Assembly: GCA_001566295.1 (NCBI GenBank)
Contig: KQ964245.1
Coordinates: 2,485,524-2,549,523 of the forward strand
Source of the DNA: Microdochium bolleyi
Taxonomy: Eukaryota; Ascomycota; Sordariomycetes; Xylariales; Microdochiaceae
Reading direction: 5' to 3'
DNA: 64,000 nt
A program made the position numbers and the translations under genes. The notes under the pieces are model-generated. The model saw nothing but the letters and a program-made list of their open reading frames with translations, had not been told where the DNA came from and did not search any database. Below are positions 48,727 to 60,515 of the stretch, piece by piece. How positions within the stretch are numbered: the stretch's first letter is position 1; each line of letters opens with the position of its first letter.

Positions 48727-51700
48727 ATGACCGCCCCTAACCTGTCTGCCGACTTTAGGTCTCTGCCGTTCAACTCGCCAGATCCTGAAGCTTCGGAAAG
48801 ACAGAGCCATGACGCGACTTCAACCTCCAAAGATGTACTGCACGGAACGCTGGAGAACAGGAGTGCAGACAAAATTGCAACTGATCCAGCATCTCGCGAT
48901 ACCTCCCCACGGTCGCCAAACCCGCTCAAGCGTTTGACTGCTCGCTTTGGCAGCATTCACGGCGTCAGTCTGCGCGGAGGCGGCCTAGAGACAAGCGGAG
49001 CCGCACGACCAAGGCTGAGCACGAGCAAGAGATCGTCCTCCCTCAGAAAGTTATCCGAATCCGGGTCCAAGAAGAAGGAGAAAGGTGTCAGCATTTCCCA
49101 GAACTCGCCAGATATAATAGACAACCCGGTAGTAGCCTACAAGGAAGGCCTCACTCGGTATCTATCACAGCAAGATCAGGTCAGAAAAGGATCCCCGGAA
49201 GCACTTTCCACGGTCATGCGTGCGACGGGCATGCCTCTTGTGGCCGAATCTTCTCCTCTTGCGGCGACCCCGGCGGATGACTTGCCGACAACGTCGACCG
49301 AGTCAAACACGACTGTAAGGGGCGGTATGACACCTGGTTTCGTCGCAGGAACTCCGTCTTATCCATTCCCTAGGATGAACCCAGGCTCATTGAAGTTTGG
49401 GCCGGGATATAGGACCTCTGGTCCGCAGGCCCAGACACCCCTTCTTAACTCGACTGGCAGTCAGTTCGCTAGCCACTTTCAATTGCAGGAGCAGGTCAGG
49501 TCGGATCCCTCCACGCCCGCCTCCGCCATGACATTCCAGCCTGCCGGACATATTGATACACCACCCAATTTCGACTACCCTTCACCTAATCTGTATGACC
49601 TCTCGCTGATGCTGACAGCCGAGCCTGGGCTTGATGCCTGGTGGAACACCGTTGTGCAGATCATGACGCAACACTTCAGAGCTGAACGAGTTACACTTTC
49701 GGTTCCTGCAGACAACACAGATCTTGAGAATGTCCCATGGGGTCAGAAGGCCACTTTCAATACCAACCAGGAGGATGAGCTCAGCATGGGCTACATGGGT
49801 CGTTCGAGCTCCGCGCCACAAGCGTCCGAGGAGGGTTCTCTATCAACCCCAGATGCTTCCACGCCGCGGAGCGACCGGCCATTGCGGCCGAGTATGCTCA
49901 GCCGTCATTCGTTCACATCATATGAGAAGCAGAAAGGTGCCCAGGATAGCCGGGCGGGCTCGGTGCTGTCTCCTGTGCCCCAACGTCCTGGCTCCATGCT
50001 CCGTAGTAAAAGCTTCTACCCCATGACGAGAACCGAACAACCCCCATCGCCACATCCAGCCCTCAACAAGCAAGCTTTGGAAGAGCACGATGCAGAGGAA
50101 AAGAATCAGCCGATACCATCATGGGAGGAACCGCTATTCACGGGACGGGACATCAAAGGCCGTGTTCTACCTATGCTTCAGGCGCTGGATCTAGAGGCGG
50201 ACCCGTTGATAGACCACAACGGAGTGGCTAGAGTGATTGAGCGAGGCAAGGTCATTGCACTGACGCGCAGCTACCCCTATCTCAACCCTTTCGAAGAGGA
50301 GAAGAAGAGAGAATCGCGAAATAGCTGGTCAAACAGCTCCGCCGAGTCCAAGAAAGGACTTCGCAAGCAAGGGAGTTCCGAATCAAGCACACAGCTTTCG
50401 TCGTTACTCGAAAGCGCCACAGCCGCTCAAAACTCAGCCAAGGGCAAGAAGCATCTGCCAGAGAGGAGCAAGATGATGGATATCCTTGCCTCTATCGACG
50501 ATGGTGCCCCACGAGCCCCGACCCCAAAATATGAAGAGTTTGAGCAGGCGCCGCCGTCTCCTTGGTCGCAATCACCTGCGCCATCGCCTGCCGTACGATC
50601 CGACCCTTCCGAGAACCCGTTCTTCACGGACGCCGTCGTCGACGAGGAGTCCTTCAACCCTGGCCCAAGTCCGCATGACTATACGACGATTCAGACACCT
50701 GAAGCTATTGGCGTTGATAATTCCTGGACCGTGCTCCATGTTCCGTTACATCACATTCTCCTCTCCAAGCCAGCCAAGTCATTCAAGCTCAACTCCGCTG
50801 CCTTGGACCAACGAAACTCTTCGCGCAGCATCGGACCAAATGCACCGTCTCCACGATCCCCTGAGGCGGACCTAGACCAACCACGCCCACCTGTGGCGAT
50901 TCTGTCGATACTCAGCCCTGTCATCCCATACCCCACCAACTTACGGCATTCCTTGCAGCATCTCGCTCCTCATCTGGCAACATCATTCTCGCTTTGTAGC
51001 CATTACTCTATGCTTGAGACCGAAGTACTCGGACTCGATCGCAAACGGCCCCAAACGACTGGGTTCGGTGGCGTAGGTCTTGACGGCAGGCCTATACAGA
51101 ACCCATCCAACTTTGGCAACCTCAGCTACGATATGTTGTCGTCCCAATACCATTCCCAGTTATCAGCTACCGGCAGTATAACCAGCCCGAGCGATTACTC
51201 GACCAGATCTCGGAGCATCGCCGGGTCCCCTGCAGCCGTCACGCCGGGCTGGGAATCAAAGGGTTTTGGACTCTCTGCAGAGCGTCGCGCTGCGGGCGTC
51301 AGCCCTGCACCCAATACCAGTGACAGCTACTTCAATACTGGCCCGAGGACTGCTGCTCATGGGGAAGACTCGACAGATTACCTAACCGCTCGCGGAGGCC
51401 GTGCTGCTAAGGATTCTTCTAAGCAGGATCAGAGGCATCGTCGTTCTGGCAGCATGAGACAAGTGGCTGAGGCTCCATCTACCCTTGAAGCTCGTCAGGA
51501 CGAGTCTGTCAAATCTGACACTGACGACAAGTCGTCAACTCGTCCCTCGTCGAAAAGCTCCGTTAGCCCAGCGAACAATACTGGTGAGCCAGACTCGACA
51601 CAAGAGACTAGCGAAAAGCTACTCCGGTCTTCTGGGCTCGCTGGTGTTGGTACCCCAGGTGCGAAGCACACGATGACACATTCATACGGGGCCGACTTCG

Positions 51701-54700
51701 CTGCGACCTTCCAATCACTTCCTTCCAGTTCTTCCATGATGTCGAAGCCAACAACCTCACATCCTCGCGCTCAGACTGGAGCTACAGCACAGTTCAGCAT
51801 GCTGCCGCCGTCAGATCGCCTGAAGAGCTTCATGCTAGACAGCCTACCAGTCCATGTCTTCGTGGCTCTACCTGTGACTGGCGAGATCGTCTGGGTCAAC
51901 AGTAGGTACATGTTCTATCGAGGACAAACAGTCAGCGATCTTGTTGCCGACCCATGGGCAAGTCTGCATCCAGAAGACAGGGATGACTATATCCTAGCCT
52001 GGAGCGATTCACTTCGGACTGGCGGGTCTTTCGACAGGACTGTGCGTCTTCGGCGCTTTGATGGTGCCTACAGGTGGCACCAAGCCAGGGCTATTCCTTC
52101 GAAGGACAAGCGCGGCGTTGTCGTCCAGTTTATTGGGTCATATATGGACATTCACGACCAGCATGTCGCAGAACTCAAGACCGTACGTCAAGTTGAAGTC
52201 GAAGCTTCCGAGGCAAAGCATCGGTTGTTGGCCAATCTCATCCCGCAAATCATCTTCACAGCGACCGAAAAGGACGGCATCACATTTGCGAACGATCAGT
52301 GGCTCGTGTACACTGGGCAGAGTTCAGAAGGCACGCTCGGCCTTGGTTTTATGGACTATGTGCATCCAGACGACTTGGCGAAGTGCCGCCTTCCTAGCAT
52401 ACAGATGCAGACGTCACTCTTCAGTCCGACTGACTCTACAACGAAGGAGGGCTCGAGGGGTCAGATGGAGCCGAACTCGCCGAAAGGAACCCCACCCGTA
52501 CTGTCTCGCAGCAGCACAAATGAGAACACCCCCACAACGGATTCTCAGTCCGGAGAACTCGCTGATCTCGTCAGAAAGGGCATCATCAAGGTGACGACTG
52601 ACAACGACGGCCGCATCTCGTATACCACTGAAGTGCGTCTCCGCTCGAAATCTGGCGAGTACAGATGGCACCTCGTTCGATGTGTAGAGATTGACAACAT
52701 TGACTTCGGAAATGGCGTGAGCTCGTACTTTGGATCTGCGACGGACATCAACGACCACAAGCTACTTGAAGCCAAGCTAAAGGAGGCCATGGAGTCCAAG
52801 GCGAGGTTCCTCAGCAACATGTCTCACGAGATCCGCACGCCCCTGATAGGTATATCCGGGATGGTGAGCTTCCTCCAGGATACGACCCTCAACGAAGAGC
52901 AGAGAGATTACACGAACACGATACAGACCAGTGCCAAGAGTCTGCTAATGATCATCAATGACATCCTCGACCTCTCGAAGGTTGACGCTGGCATGATGAA
53001 GCTCAAGTTCGAATGGTTCCACACCCGCGCCCTGATTGAAGACGTCAACGAATTGGTATCTGCAATGGCCATTGCCAAGCGACTTGAGCTCAATTACATT
53101 GTGGAAGAGAATGTTCCAACGTGGGTCAAGGGCGACAAAGTCCGCATCCGGCAGGTCCTTCTCAACGTCATCGGCAACGCGATCAAGTTCACGGCGGAAG
53201 GAGAGGTTTTCAGTCGATGTAGAGTGTCTACGGATGACTCCCCTGATGCGGACGAAGACAGTATCATGCTTGAGTTCTCAATCATTGATACGGGTAGGGG
53301 CTTCACTAAAGAAGAGGCTGAGCTCATCTTCAAGCCTTTCAGCCAAATTGATGGTAGCAGCACGCGACAACACGGTGGCAGCGGGCTTGGACTTGTCATT
53401 TCAAGACAACTTGTAGAGCTTCACGGGGGACAAATGAACGGCACGGCCGTGCCTGGCGAGGGCTCAACCTTCACGTTCACGGCTCGTTTCGGGCTGCCCA
53501 GCTCTGAGGACCATCCTAACGCAGTGGGCACTCCGCCCATGCTGCCGACGGTAGCCACTCCGGCCGCGGACAAACACGCGCAAGCGCTGAGACCATTCTT
53601 GCTTCAACAGACATTGAATGGGCTTGGCAATGCCAGCCCCGGCTCTGAAGTTGGGACCATTTCGCCTGCTTTGAATTCATCTGCCAGCTCCGACCCTTCA
53701 GTGCGTTCGTCAGCGCGGACAGCAAGATCAAGCATATCTTCTGTCAACCCAGGTCTGGCGCATTTCATCGAAGCTGCAAAGGCAAGCGGGCAGGATCTAT
53801 CGCAAATGCGCCTACAGATGCCGTTCGAGAAACCACAACTCCCAGGTACACCGGTCGGCGACCCTTCGGACATACCAGCCCATTTCAGACCGCCGATGTA
53901 CTCCATCCTGGTCATCTGCGCACAGAAGCACTCACGTGAAGCTACAACAAAGCACATCGAGATGACACTGCCCAAGGACGTGCCGCACCAGATCACTGCC
54001 GTGGAGACGGTCGCCGCTGCCGAGAGCCTTATCGGTGGGCACGAGTCGGTGACTTTCACCCACGTCGTACTTAACCTTGGCTCTGCCGAGGAAGTGATTG
54101 GCGTGGTTGACAGGATCATTGAGAACTCGGGTGGCCGCACTTCAGTTTTGGTACTCTCTGACTCTGTGCAAAGACAATCAGTCCTCAAGCTTGCATCGGA
54201 TCCAGCGCACCAGCAACTCATCGACGAGAAGCGCATCACATTTGTGTACAAACCCGTCAAGCCGTCCCGTTTCGCTGTCATATTCGATCCGGCCAATGAG
54301 CGTGATCTCAGCGTGGATCTCAATCGATCGAGCGCTGCTCAGATGGTCGAGAGCCAGAAGCAGAACTACATCGACGTCGAGAAGAGGATAGGCAACAAGG
54401 GCTACAAAGTAATGCTTGTTGAAGACAATCCCGTGAATCAGAAGGTTCTGGTTCGATACCTAAAGAAGGTGGGCATTGAAGCCGAAATCGCCGCGGACGG
54501 CGTCGAATGCACTGAGAAGGTTTTCTCCAAAGGACCGGGGTACTATTCTTTGATACTGGTAAGTGTTTGGCGTGTGAGAACCCGAGTATGACTCCCTTAC
54601 TAACCTTTCCGTAGTGTGACTTGCACATGCCTCGAAAGGACGGCTACCAGGCATGTCGAGAAATTCGAGCTTGGGAGGCTGAAGGAGGCCACTCTAGACT

Positions 54701-54833
54701 TCCGATCATCGCATTATCTGCGAACGTCATGTCTGACGTACAGGAGAAATGCATTGCGGCAGGGTTCAGCGATTATGTGACGAAGCCAGTCGATTTTGTC
54801 GACTTAAGCACCGCCATGTCGAAGTTCATCTGA
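48727..54833 (+). CDS. Hybrid histidine kinase with split GAF, two PAS domains and receiver
   Basis: Exons 48727..54558 and 54615..54833 (56-nt intron) give 2016 residues. Residues 1-285 are Ser/Pro-rich and probably disordered. A GAF-like fold appears in two parts, about 289-343 (LDAWWNTVVQIMTQHFRAER) and 659-773 (PPVAILSILSPVIPYP), split by a low-complexity insert. PAS domains with PAC-like ends follow at about 1030-1145 and 1158-1355 (EYRWHLVRC). HisKA has the phospho-acceptor His1367 in SNMSHEIRTP. The HATPase has NAIKFT, DTGRGF and GGSGLGL. A receiver-like segment lacking the acceptor Asp lies at about 1722-1853. The true receiver has Glu1899/Asp1900, Asp1946 in CDLHMPRKDG and Lys2001. 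The kinase should autophosphorylate and pass phosphate through Asp1946 to an HPt protein toward a Skn7 or Ssk1-type regulator. There is no transmembrane segment, so it is probably cytosolic. The signal is unknown. Confidence 0.92.
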
Positions 54834-55510
54834 GCCCGAACCGTCATTCGGAAGCGACCGGCCTTACAGGGGGACATCAGGGGGCCAAGTCAGCGATGCA
54901 GCCGCGCTGAAGACACCATTGGAACTCCACGGGATTTAGGCGCGCACACATTCGCATTATTACGGCGTTGGGAGTCACTTAATCATCCGGTGATTTCCCG
55001 GAATTTTGCATTATATACAGGCTGGCACGGAGTCATGATAATACTTTTCGGGTAGGCGCCTGCCTGCTTCATATATTCATTCATTCGGTGTACAAATATT
55101 CTCACGGGATGGGGTATAGCATTTTCTGCAAGCATGGGATGCAGGGCAGCGGGAGATAGCGGAAGTCGTTATATCGAGTCACTGAGGATCGGGGCTTGGT
55201 GACGAGGGGCAATGAGCAAGTAGCATAGCATAAGGCCAGAGTCATTGGGCGGGGATGGACGAAAAGTCGTTCTGACGTGTTGGTATTCGGTTCCACGATA
55301 GAGATGGCGAGAAAATACATATCCTATATATAAGTTACAGATATAGAACCCCGCACGTTGTCGACTCGTGACTTTGCAGTGAATGGTGACGCAGTCTTGC
55401 ACTTACTTTGAGCCTGACGGCCAGTGGCTTTCCTCAATGTGTGTAGCCTTACAAACGCAGCAGCGCGTGAATCTACTGTAACGTAGAGTAGCTGTCTGGT
55501 AACCCGCGCA
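54834..55510. other. Convergent 3' intergenic region
   Basis: About 680 bases between the ends of the histidine kinase (+) and class II aldolase (-) genes. Short AT-rich patches; no gene is recognised. Confidence 0.5.
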
Positions 55511-56570
55511 TCACAAGGCGAACGCCAGAGTCTCGAACCCCTCCGCAAGCCTGTCCTCGCCGCCGGCGCACTGCATTTCGTACTCGAGATCCGGCTGGGC
55601 CTCGCGGTACAGTGCGTTGTCCTCGCTGGCCATGACGAAGTTGTACCGCGCCTCCTCGTCGCTGATGACGTTCTTGCGCATCCCGCCGCCACCCGCGGCG
55701 GCCGCCTCGACCTGGAGCTGCATGGCGCACGAGCGGTCCATCAGGCCGAATAGATAGCCGGCCTCGTCGACGGTCGCGCCGACGGTCAGAAGGCCGTGGT
55801 TCATGAGGATCGCGGCCTTGTTGCGCTCGCCGAGGGCGTCGGCAATGTTCTCCCCTTCGTCGGCGCCGAACACGATCCCGCCGTACTGCGCGTACACGGC
55901 CTGGTGCTCGTGGACGTTGCAGATGTCCTGGTTGAGCATGTCCAGGGGCCTGGCGAAGACGGACCACGCGCGCCCCGCGTTGGAGTGCGCGTGGCAGATG
56001 GCGTGCACGTCGGCGTGGCGCCGCTTGTGGACGGCCGAGTGGATCAGGTAGCCCGCGGCGTTGACGGTGCGGGCGTGCGGCCGGCCGCGCAGGGTCGAGA
56101 CGATCCGGCCCGAGGCGATGTCGAGGCAGATCATGTCGCCCGCGGTGAGCATGCCGAAGTGCCGGCCGAGCGGGTTCATCCACATGAAGCCCGGGTGCTC
56201 CGGGTCCCGCACGGAGATGTGGCCGGCCTGGCCCTCGGTGAAGTTGTTCCGGGCAAAGTACCGGAAGGTGGCGGCCATGTGGACGAGGATGTGCCGCCGG
56301 TGCTCGAGGTAGCTCGGGAACGTGGGGATTCCTGATAGCAAGCGGTGAGTTAGTCAAGTTGGCTTATTTCTGGGACGATGGTTGGGGTTTGGGGAGTGAT
56401 CAAGACATACCGGGCATCACGACGCCGCCGTGTGAGATTGCTTCGAGCGGCGTCTGGTGCGGTGTGTGCTTGGAGCCCGGGACGGCTCCCGGTGTCGAGG
56501 TTGGGCCGGCATGCTTCTTAGTGACTGCCATGGCTGGAGTGGTGTCCAGGGACACTGCGGAGGGTGCCAT
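55511..56570 (-). CDS. Class II aldolase / adducin domain protein
   Basis: Two minus-strand exons, 56570..56411 and 56331..55511 (79-nt intron, GTATGT to ATCAG), give 326 residues. The join is VVMPG|IPTFPSYLEHRRH. The fold contains the zinc site His167 and His169 in HAICHAHS, a third His232 in MNHGLLTVG, and an upstream GHISVRDPEHPGFMWMNPLG phosphate/substrate loop. Family members include sugar-phosphate aldolases, epimerases and dehydratases, and the adducin head domain. The complete metal site suggests a real enzyme, but the substrate cannot be told from sequence. Many fungal relatives are simply called class II aldolase/adducin. Residues 1-50 are poorly ordered (TKKHAGPTSTPG). An unspliced start at 56341 would remove them, but its ATG lies in the intron, so the two-exon model is preferred. 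Confidence 0.88.
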
Positions 56571-57647
56571 GACGGGGACTCTGTGTTTCACAAGGGACAA
56601 GCAGAAGATCAAGCTGTCGAGAAGGTCTGCACTACACACATCAGCATGGCATGAGTCGGATGTTGATATATACATCGTACGCAGTAGCAACCAGAGGGCG
56701 CTGGAGTGGGGTGGGCCCCGGTCATCGGCCTGGCCGACGGCGGCGCTGGGGACACCGGCTTCCGTGCCGAGTCCTGGGCGGGCCCAATCAGCTCGTCCGG
56801 GCCGGCACGCCTCAGCGGGCAATCCCTGGAAACACAGCGCCTTCCGGTGACATTGTACGCACATCGTACCGAGTAGTCTAGACAGGAATAGCTGGAGATG
56901 CAGGCAACATGCGCGGCTGCGACGGGCTGTTCTGTCAGTTAACAACATGACACTGGGCCATTTGGCTCAGCAGGTGGCTCCGACGGAACAATGCCATGCT
57001 AGTGGCTAGACAGCACCTCCTCGGATGATTGTGCGCCGCATGGTCGACGTGCAGATGCTCGGAAGACTTGTGGTCACCGATCTTGTTGATGCTGGAGGCA
57101 GATGCTCTGTGGTGGCTGCCATTCTCCTCAGGCCAAGATCCCTCTGTTTCGGTGCATAGGCTAGTTCCCGACATGCCGTACAAGTCAGTCTTGAAACGTG
57201 CCAGACGCAAACCCAGCCTATGGCTCTGTACGCTCGGCTACGGTGCGCGCGCCTGCACTTTGTTGACGGATCATATCATCGCGATGTCGTCGATGTATGG
57301 CATGGCGATGCAACTGTCCCGAGTAAGTACTTCTCGCCAGGAACATTATGTTGGACCCCTGAATCGCAGTGGAGCCAGGGGTACTTGCCGGGTAGGCTCC
57401 TCCTCACCACCTGGCAAAACAATTTCGGACGGTGGGATAGGAGCTATCCAAAATATTCCAGGCATATCGCCCCGCCATTTCTCAGTGAGCTTTGGGGTCT
57501 GTCCGGCAGCCTGGAGACACGCATCTTCCACGACAGACGTCCACCCCCCACGAGAGTCAACATCCCACGCTTGCCTTTCCGCCCGAGAACGCCGCAGAAC
57601 CAGTCTTTCTACACCGGCAGACCAAGTGCCCCCGAGGCTCCGACAAG
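56571..57647. other. Divergent intergenic region between class II aldolase and CCT3
   Basis: About 1.1 kb that should hold both promoters. No gene is recognised. Confidence 0.5.
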
Positions 57648-59545
57648 ATGCAGGCTCCAGTCCTGGTCATGAGTTCGTCCTGCCCCTCCGCCAGCTCCTT
57701 GCCCGCGACTTTCCCAGTGGGGCGTCACGACTGACCACAAGATACAGACACCGGCGGCAGCGGTGAGAGGCAAACCGGCCGCAAAGCGCAACTCTCAAAC
57801 ATCGCCGCTGCTAAGACGTACGAGACCCTCCTCTCCCATCTCGCCTCTACCGAAATCGTAATACTGACGTTGTCGTCGTGACAGTGTCTCCGACATCATC
57901 CGATCATGTCTCGGCCCCAAGGCCATGCTGAAGATGCTGCTCGACCCCATGGGCGGTATCGTCCTGACCAACGACGGCCATGCTATTCTCCGCGAGATCG
58001 AGGTATCGCATCCCGCTGCTAAGAGCATGATCGAGCTTAGCAGGACACAAGACGAGGAGGTCGGCGACGGCACAACCTCTGTCATCATCCTTGGTATGTT
58101 TCCGCTACTGTCCTTCTTGGCCTCTCGTGATGGGCCAGCCTTCTGACTCCAGTTCAATAGCTGGTGAGATTCTCGCACAGGCCCTGCCCCAGCTCGAGCG
58201 CAACATCCACCCCGTCAACATCATCTCTGCCTTTAAGAAGGCCCTGGCCGATGCCCTCGAGATCATCGACGAGATTTCCCTGCCTATCGACATCAACGAC
58301 GACAAGGCGATGAACAGCCTCATTGCCTCCTCGATCGGCACCAAGTTTGTCTCGCGGTGGAACGACCTGATGTGCAAGCTTGCGCTCGATGCTGTCCGGA
58401 CAGTCACATGGGAGACACAGAACGGCAAGACCGAGGTCGACATCAAGCGGTACGCTCGTGTGGAGAAGGTTCCCGGCGGCGAGATCGAGGACAGCAGAGT
58501 GCTCGACGGCGTCATGCTCAACAAGGACATCACCCACCCCAAGATGCGGAGGAAGATCGAGAACCCCAGGATCATCCTGCTCGACTGCCCTCTCGAGTAC
58601 AAGAAGGGCGAGTCGCAGACGAACATTGAGATCTCAAAGGAGGAGGACTGGAACAGGATCCTGCAGATTGAGGAGGAGCAGGTTAAGGCCATGTGCGAGG
58701 CCATCCTCGCCCTCAAGCCTGATCTTGTCATCACCGAGAAGGGTGTCTCGGATCTTGCCCAGCACTACTTTGTCAAGGCCAACATCACCGCCCTGCGCCG
58801 CGTCAGAAAGACGGACAACAACAGGATAGCGAGGGCGACTGGCGCCACCATCGTCAACCGTGTGGACGACCTGCAGGAGTCTGACGTCGGCACGCAGTGC
58901 GGTCTCTTCGAGATTGAGAAGATCGGTGACGAGTACTTCAGCTTCCTCACCAAGTGCACGACACCGAAGGCTTGCACCGTCCTTCTCCGCGGCCCGTCCA
59001 AGGACATCCTCAACGAGATCGAGCGGAACCTCCAGGACGCCATGGGCGTCGCGCGGAACGTTCTCTTCCACCCCCGCCTGTCCCCAGGTGGTGGTGCCAC
59101 AGAGATGGCTCTGGCCGTGCGATTAGGCCAGAAGGCCAAGAGCATCGAGGGCGTTCAGCAGTGGCCGTACAAGGCCGTCGCCGAGGCTCTGGAGGTCATT
59201 CCCCGCACTCTGATCCAGAACGCCGGTGCCAGCCCCGTCAGGGTACTGACCGAGCTGCGCGCCAAGCACTCCGAGGGCAAGAGCTCGTGGGGTATCAACG
59301 GCGAGAGCGGAACCCTGGTCGACATGAAGGAGTACGGCATCTGGGAGCCCGAGGCTATCAAGCTGCAGAGCATCAAGACAGCCATCGAGGTGAGTGATTC
59401 CTTTGCTTTCGAGTTCTTTTATAAGAGTCTGGCTAACAAAACATAACTATAGGCTGCCTGCCTCCTGCTGAGAGTAGACGATATCTGCAGTGCCAAGAAG
59501 GCGCCGCAGATGGGCAACGGCCTGAGCGGTGGTGGCGAGGAGTAA
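57648..59545 (+). CDS. CCT3: T-complex protein 1 subunit gamma (CCT3), cytosolic chaperonin
   Basis: Five exons, 57648..57672 (25 nt), 57742..57817, 57885..58093, 58161..59389 and 59453..59545, give 543 residues. CCT3 is one of eight subunits of the TRiC/CCT ring, which folds actin, tubulin and other cytosolic proteins using ATP. The joined N terminus is MQAPVLVMNTDTGGSGERQT followed by GRKAQLSNIAAAKTVSDII. ATP-binding motifs include LGPKAMLKMLLDPMGGI, LTNDGHAIL, GDGTTS at 94-99 and the PGGGATEMALAVRL segment. Near the C terminus are KLQSIKTAIE|AACLLLRVDDI and a Gly-rich tail. Length is that of the family (about 540). The first intron uses the less usual donor GTTCGT, and the ATG exon is supported by the conserved peptide it creates. 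Confidence 0.96.
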
Positions 59546-59834
59546 GGGGAAGATCACGACAGGAACTTGTGAACGATAGTCAAAAAGTGTTACATTGGGA
59601 ATGGACGGGCCGCATACCCCTGCATCAACGGCTGGTGCACAAGAGCGCAGCTTCCGAATAGAGAATCTTAAAGAGTAAAACACCCAGCCTCTGAACACCG
59701 CAAGCCTCAGTGTTGCGTGCTTTCTATTATCGCCAGGTCTTTTCAAGTGGGCTGCAGGCTGCTGTCGATACCGCTGTGAAATGCCTGCCAAATCGCTTTG
59801 TCCATCTATGTGTTGTACAACATTTGATTTCAAA
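59546..59834. other. Short convergent intergenic region
   Basis: 289 bases between the stop codons of CCT3 (+) and the PRKRIP1-like gene (-). Nothing else is seen. Confidence 0.5.
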
Positions 59835-60515
59835 TCAGTCATCCTCGATGACGATGCCCTTGGGCTCTTCTATCGTTGCCGTCGTCCCCAAGTCTGTCCC
59901 ATTCGCGCCCTCTTCCTGCCGTGTATCATCGTCGCCGTTCTCCCTGCCCAGCCGCCGCAGCGCATCCGCACGAGGCGCTTTGCTGTACCCGCCCCCGCTG
60001 CTCGCGCCGCCATTCTTCTGTTGTAGTTGTTGTTGCTGTTGTCCACCTGCGCCTCCCCCTCCCCCGCCGCCAGTTTTCGCCCTGGCCTTGCGCGCCTTCA
60101 TCTTCTCCCTCTTCTCGCGGTTCCGCCTCGTCTTGTCGTCGTCCCTCCGCTCCAGCTCCTCCCGCTTGGTCGCGAACTCCTCGTCGTTCTGCTCCCTCCG
60201 CAGCTCCTCGTCCATGGCCCGCAGGCGCTCGTACTCGCGCCGCCGCGCCGCCTTGTACACGTGGAACTCGCCCGAGCCGGCACCCGCGCTGGAACCCTGG
60301 ACGTTGGCGACGATCTCGGGGATCCCTGGTGCGCGCCGGGCCAGGGCGGCACCGGAGGAGGAGGCTGGGAGGGGGATGTGCTGGTCTGGCTTGGCGAAGA
60401 GGGCGTCGATCGAGGCGGACTGCCCGGACACCGGGGTCAGCGCGCGCTTCTTGGTAGGACGCTTCGAGCGCGGGTCCGCGGACGTCGGGACCGATTCGGG
60501 GCCCTCGCCGGACAT
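59835..60515 (-). CDS. PRKRIP1: PRKRIP1-like protein (DUF1168), probable spliceosome component
   Basis: A single minus-strand exon of 226 residues. The conserved core GEFHVYKAARRREYERLRAM, about residues 82-110, is the DUF1168/PRKRIP1 signature. A long charged helix follows (about 100-145, many Arg/Glu/Lys, such as REELERRDDDKTRRNREKR patterns). In human PRKRIP1 this forms a long helix in the catalytic-step spliceosome bridging U2 snRNP and the core; the same role here is inferred from family. The C-terminal part is low complexity, with a Gly-rich run then QQQQQLQQKNGG. It ends with an acidic EEPKGIVIEDD. The start at 60515 is the first ATG before the conserved region. Human PRKRIP1 is about 184 residues, so extra length comes from the low-complexity parts. 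Confidence 0.85.
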   Translation of the reverse strand: MSGEGPESVPTSADPRSKRPTKKRALTPVSGQSASIDALFAKPDQHIPLPASSSGAALARRAPGIPEIVANVQGSSAGAGSGEFHVYKAARRREYERLRAMDEELRREQNDEEFATKREELERRDDDKTRRNREKREKMKARKARAKTGGGGGGGAGGQQQQQLQQKNGGASSGGGYSKAPRADALRRLGRENGDDDTRQEEGANGTDLGTTATIEEPKGIVIEDD

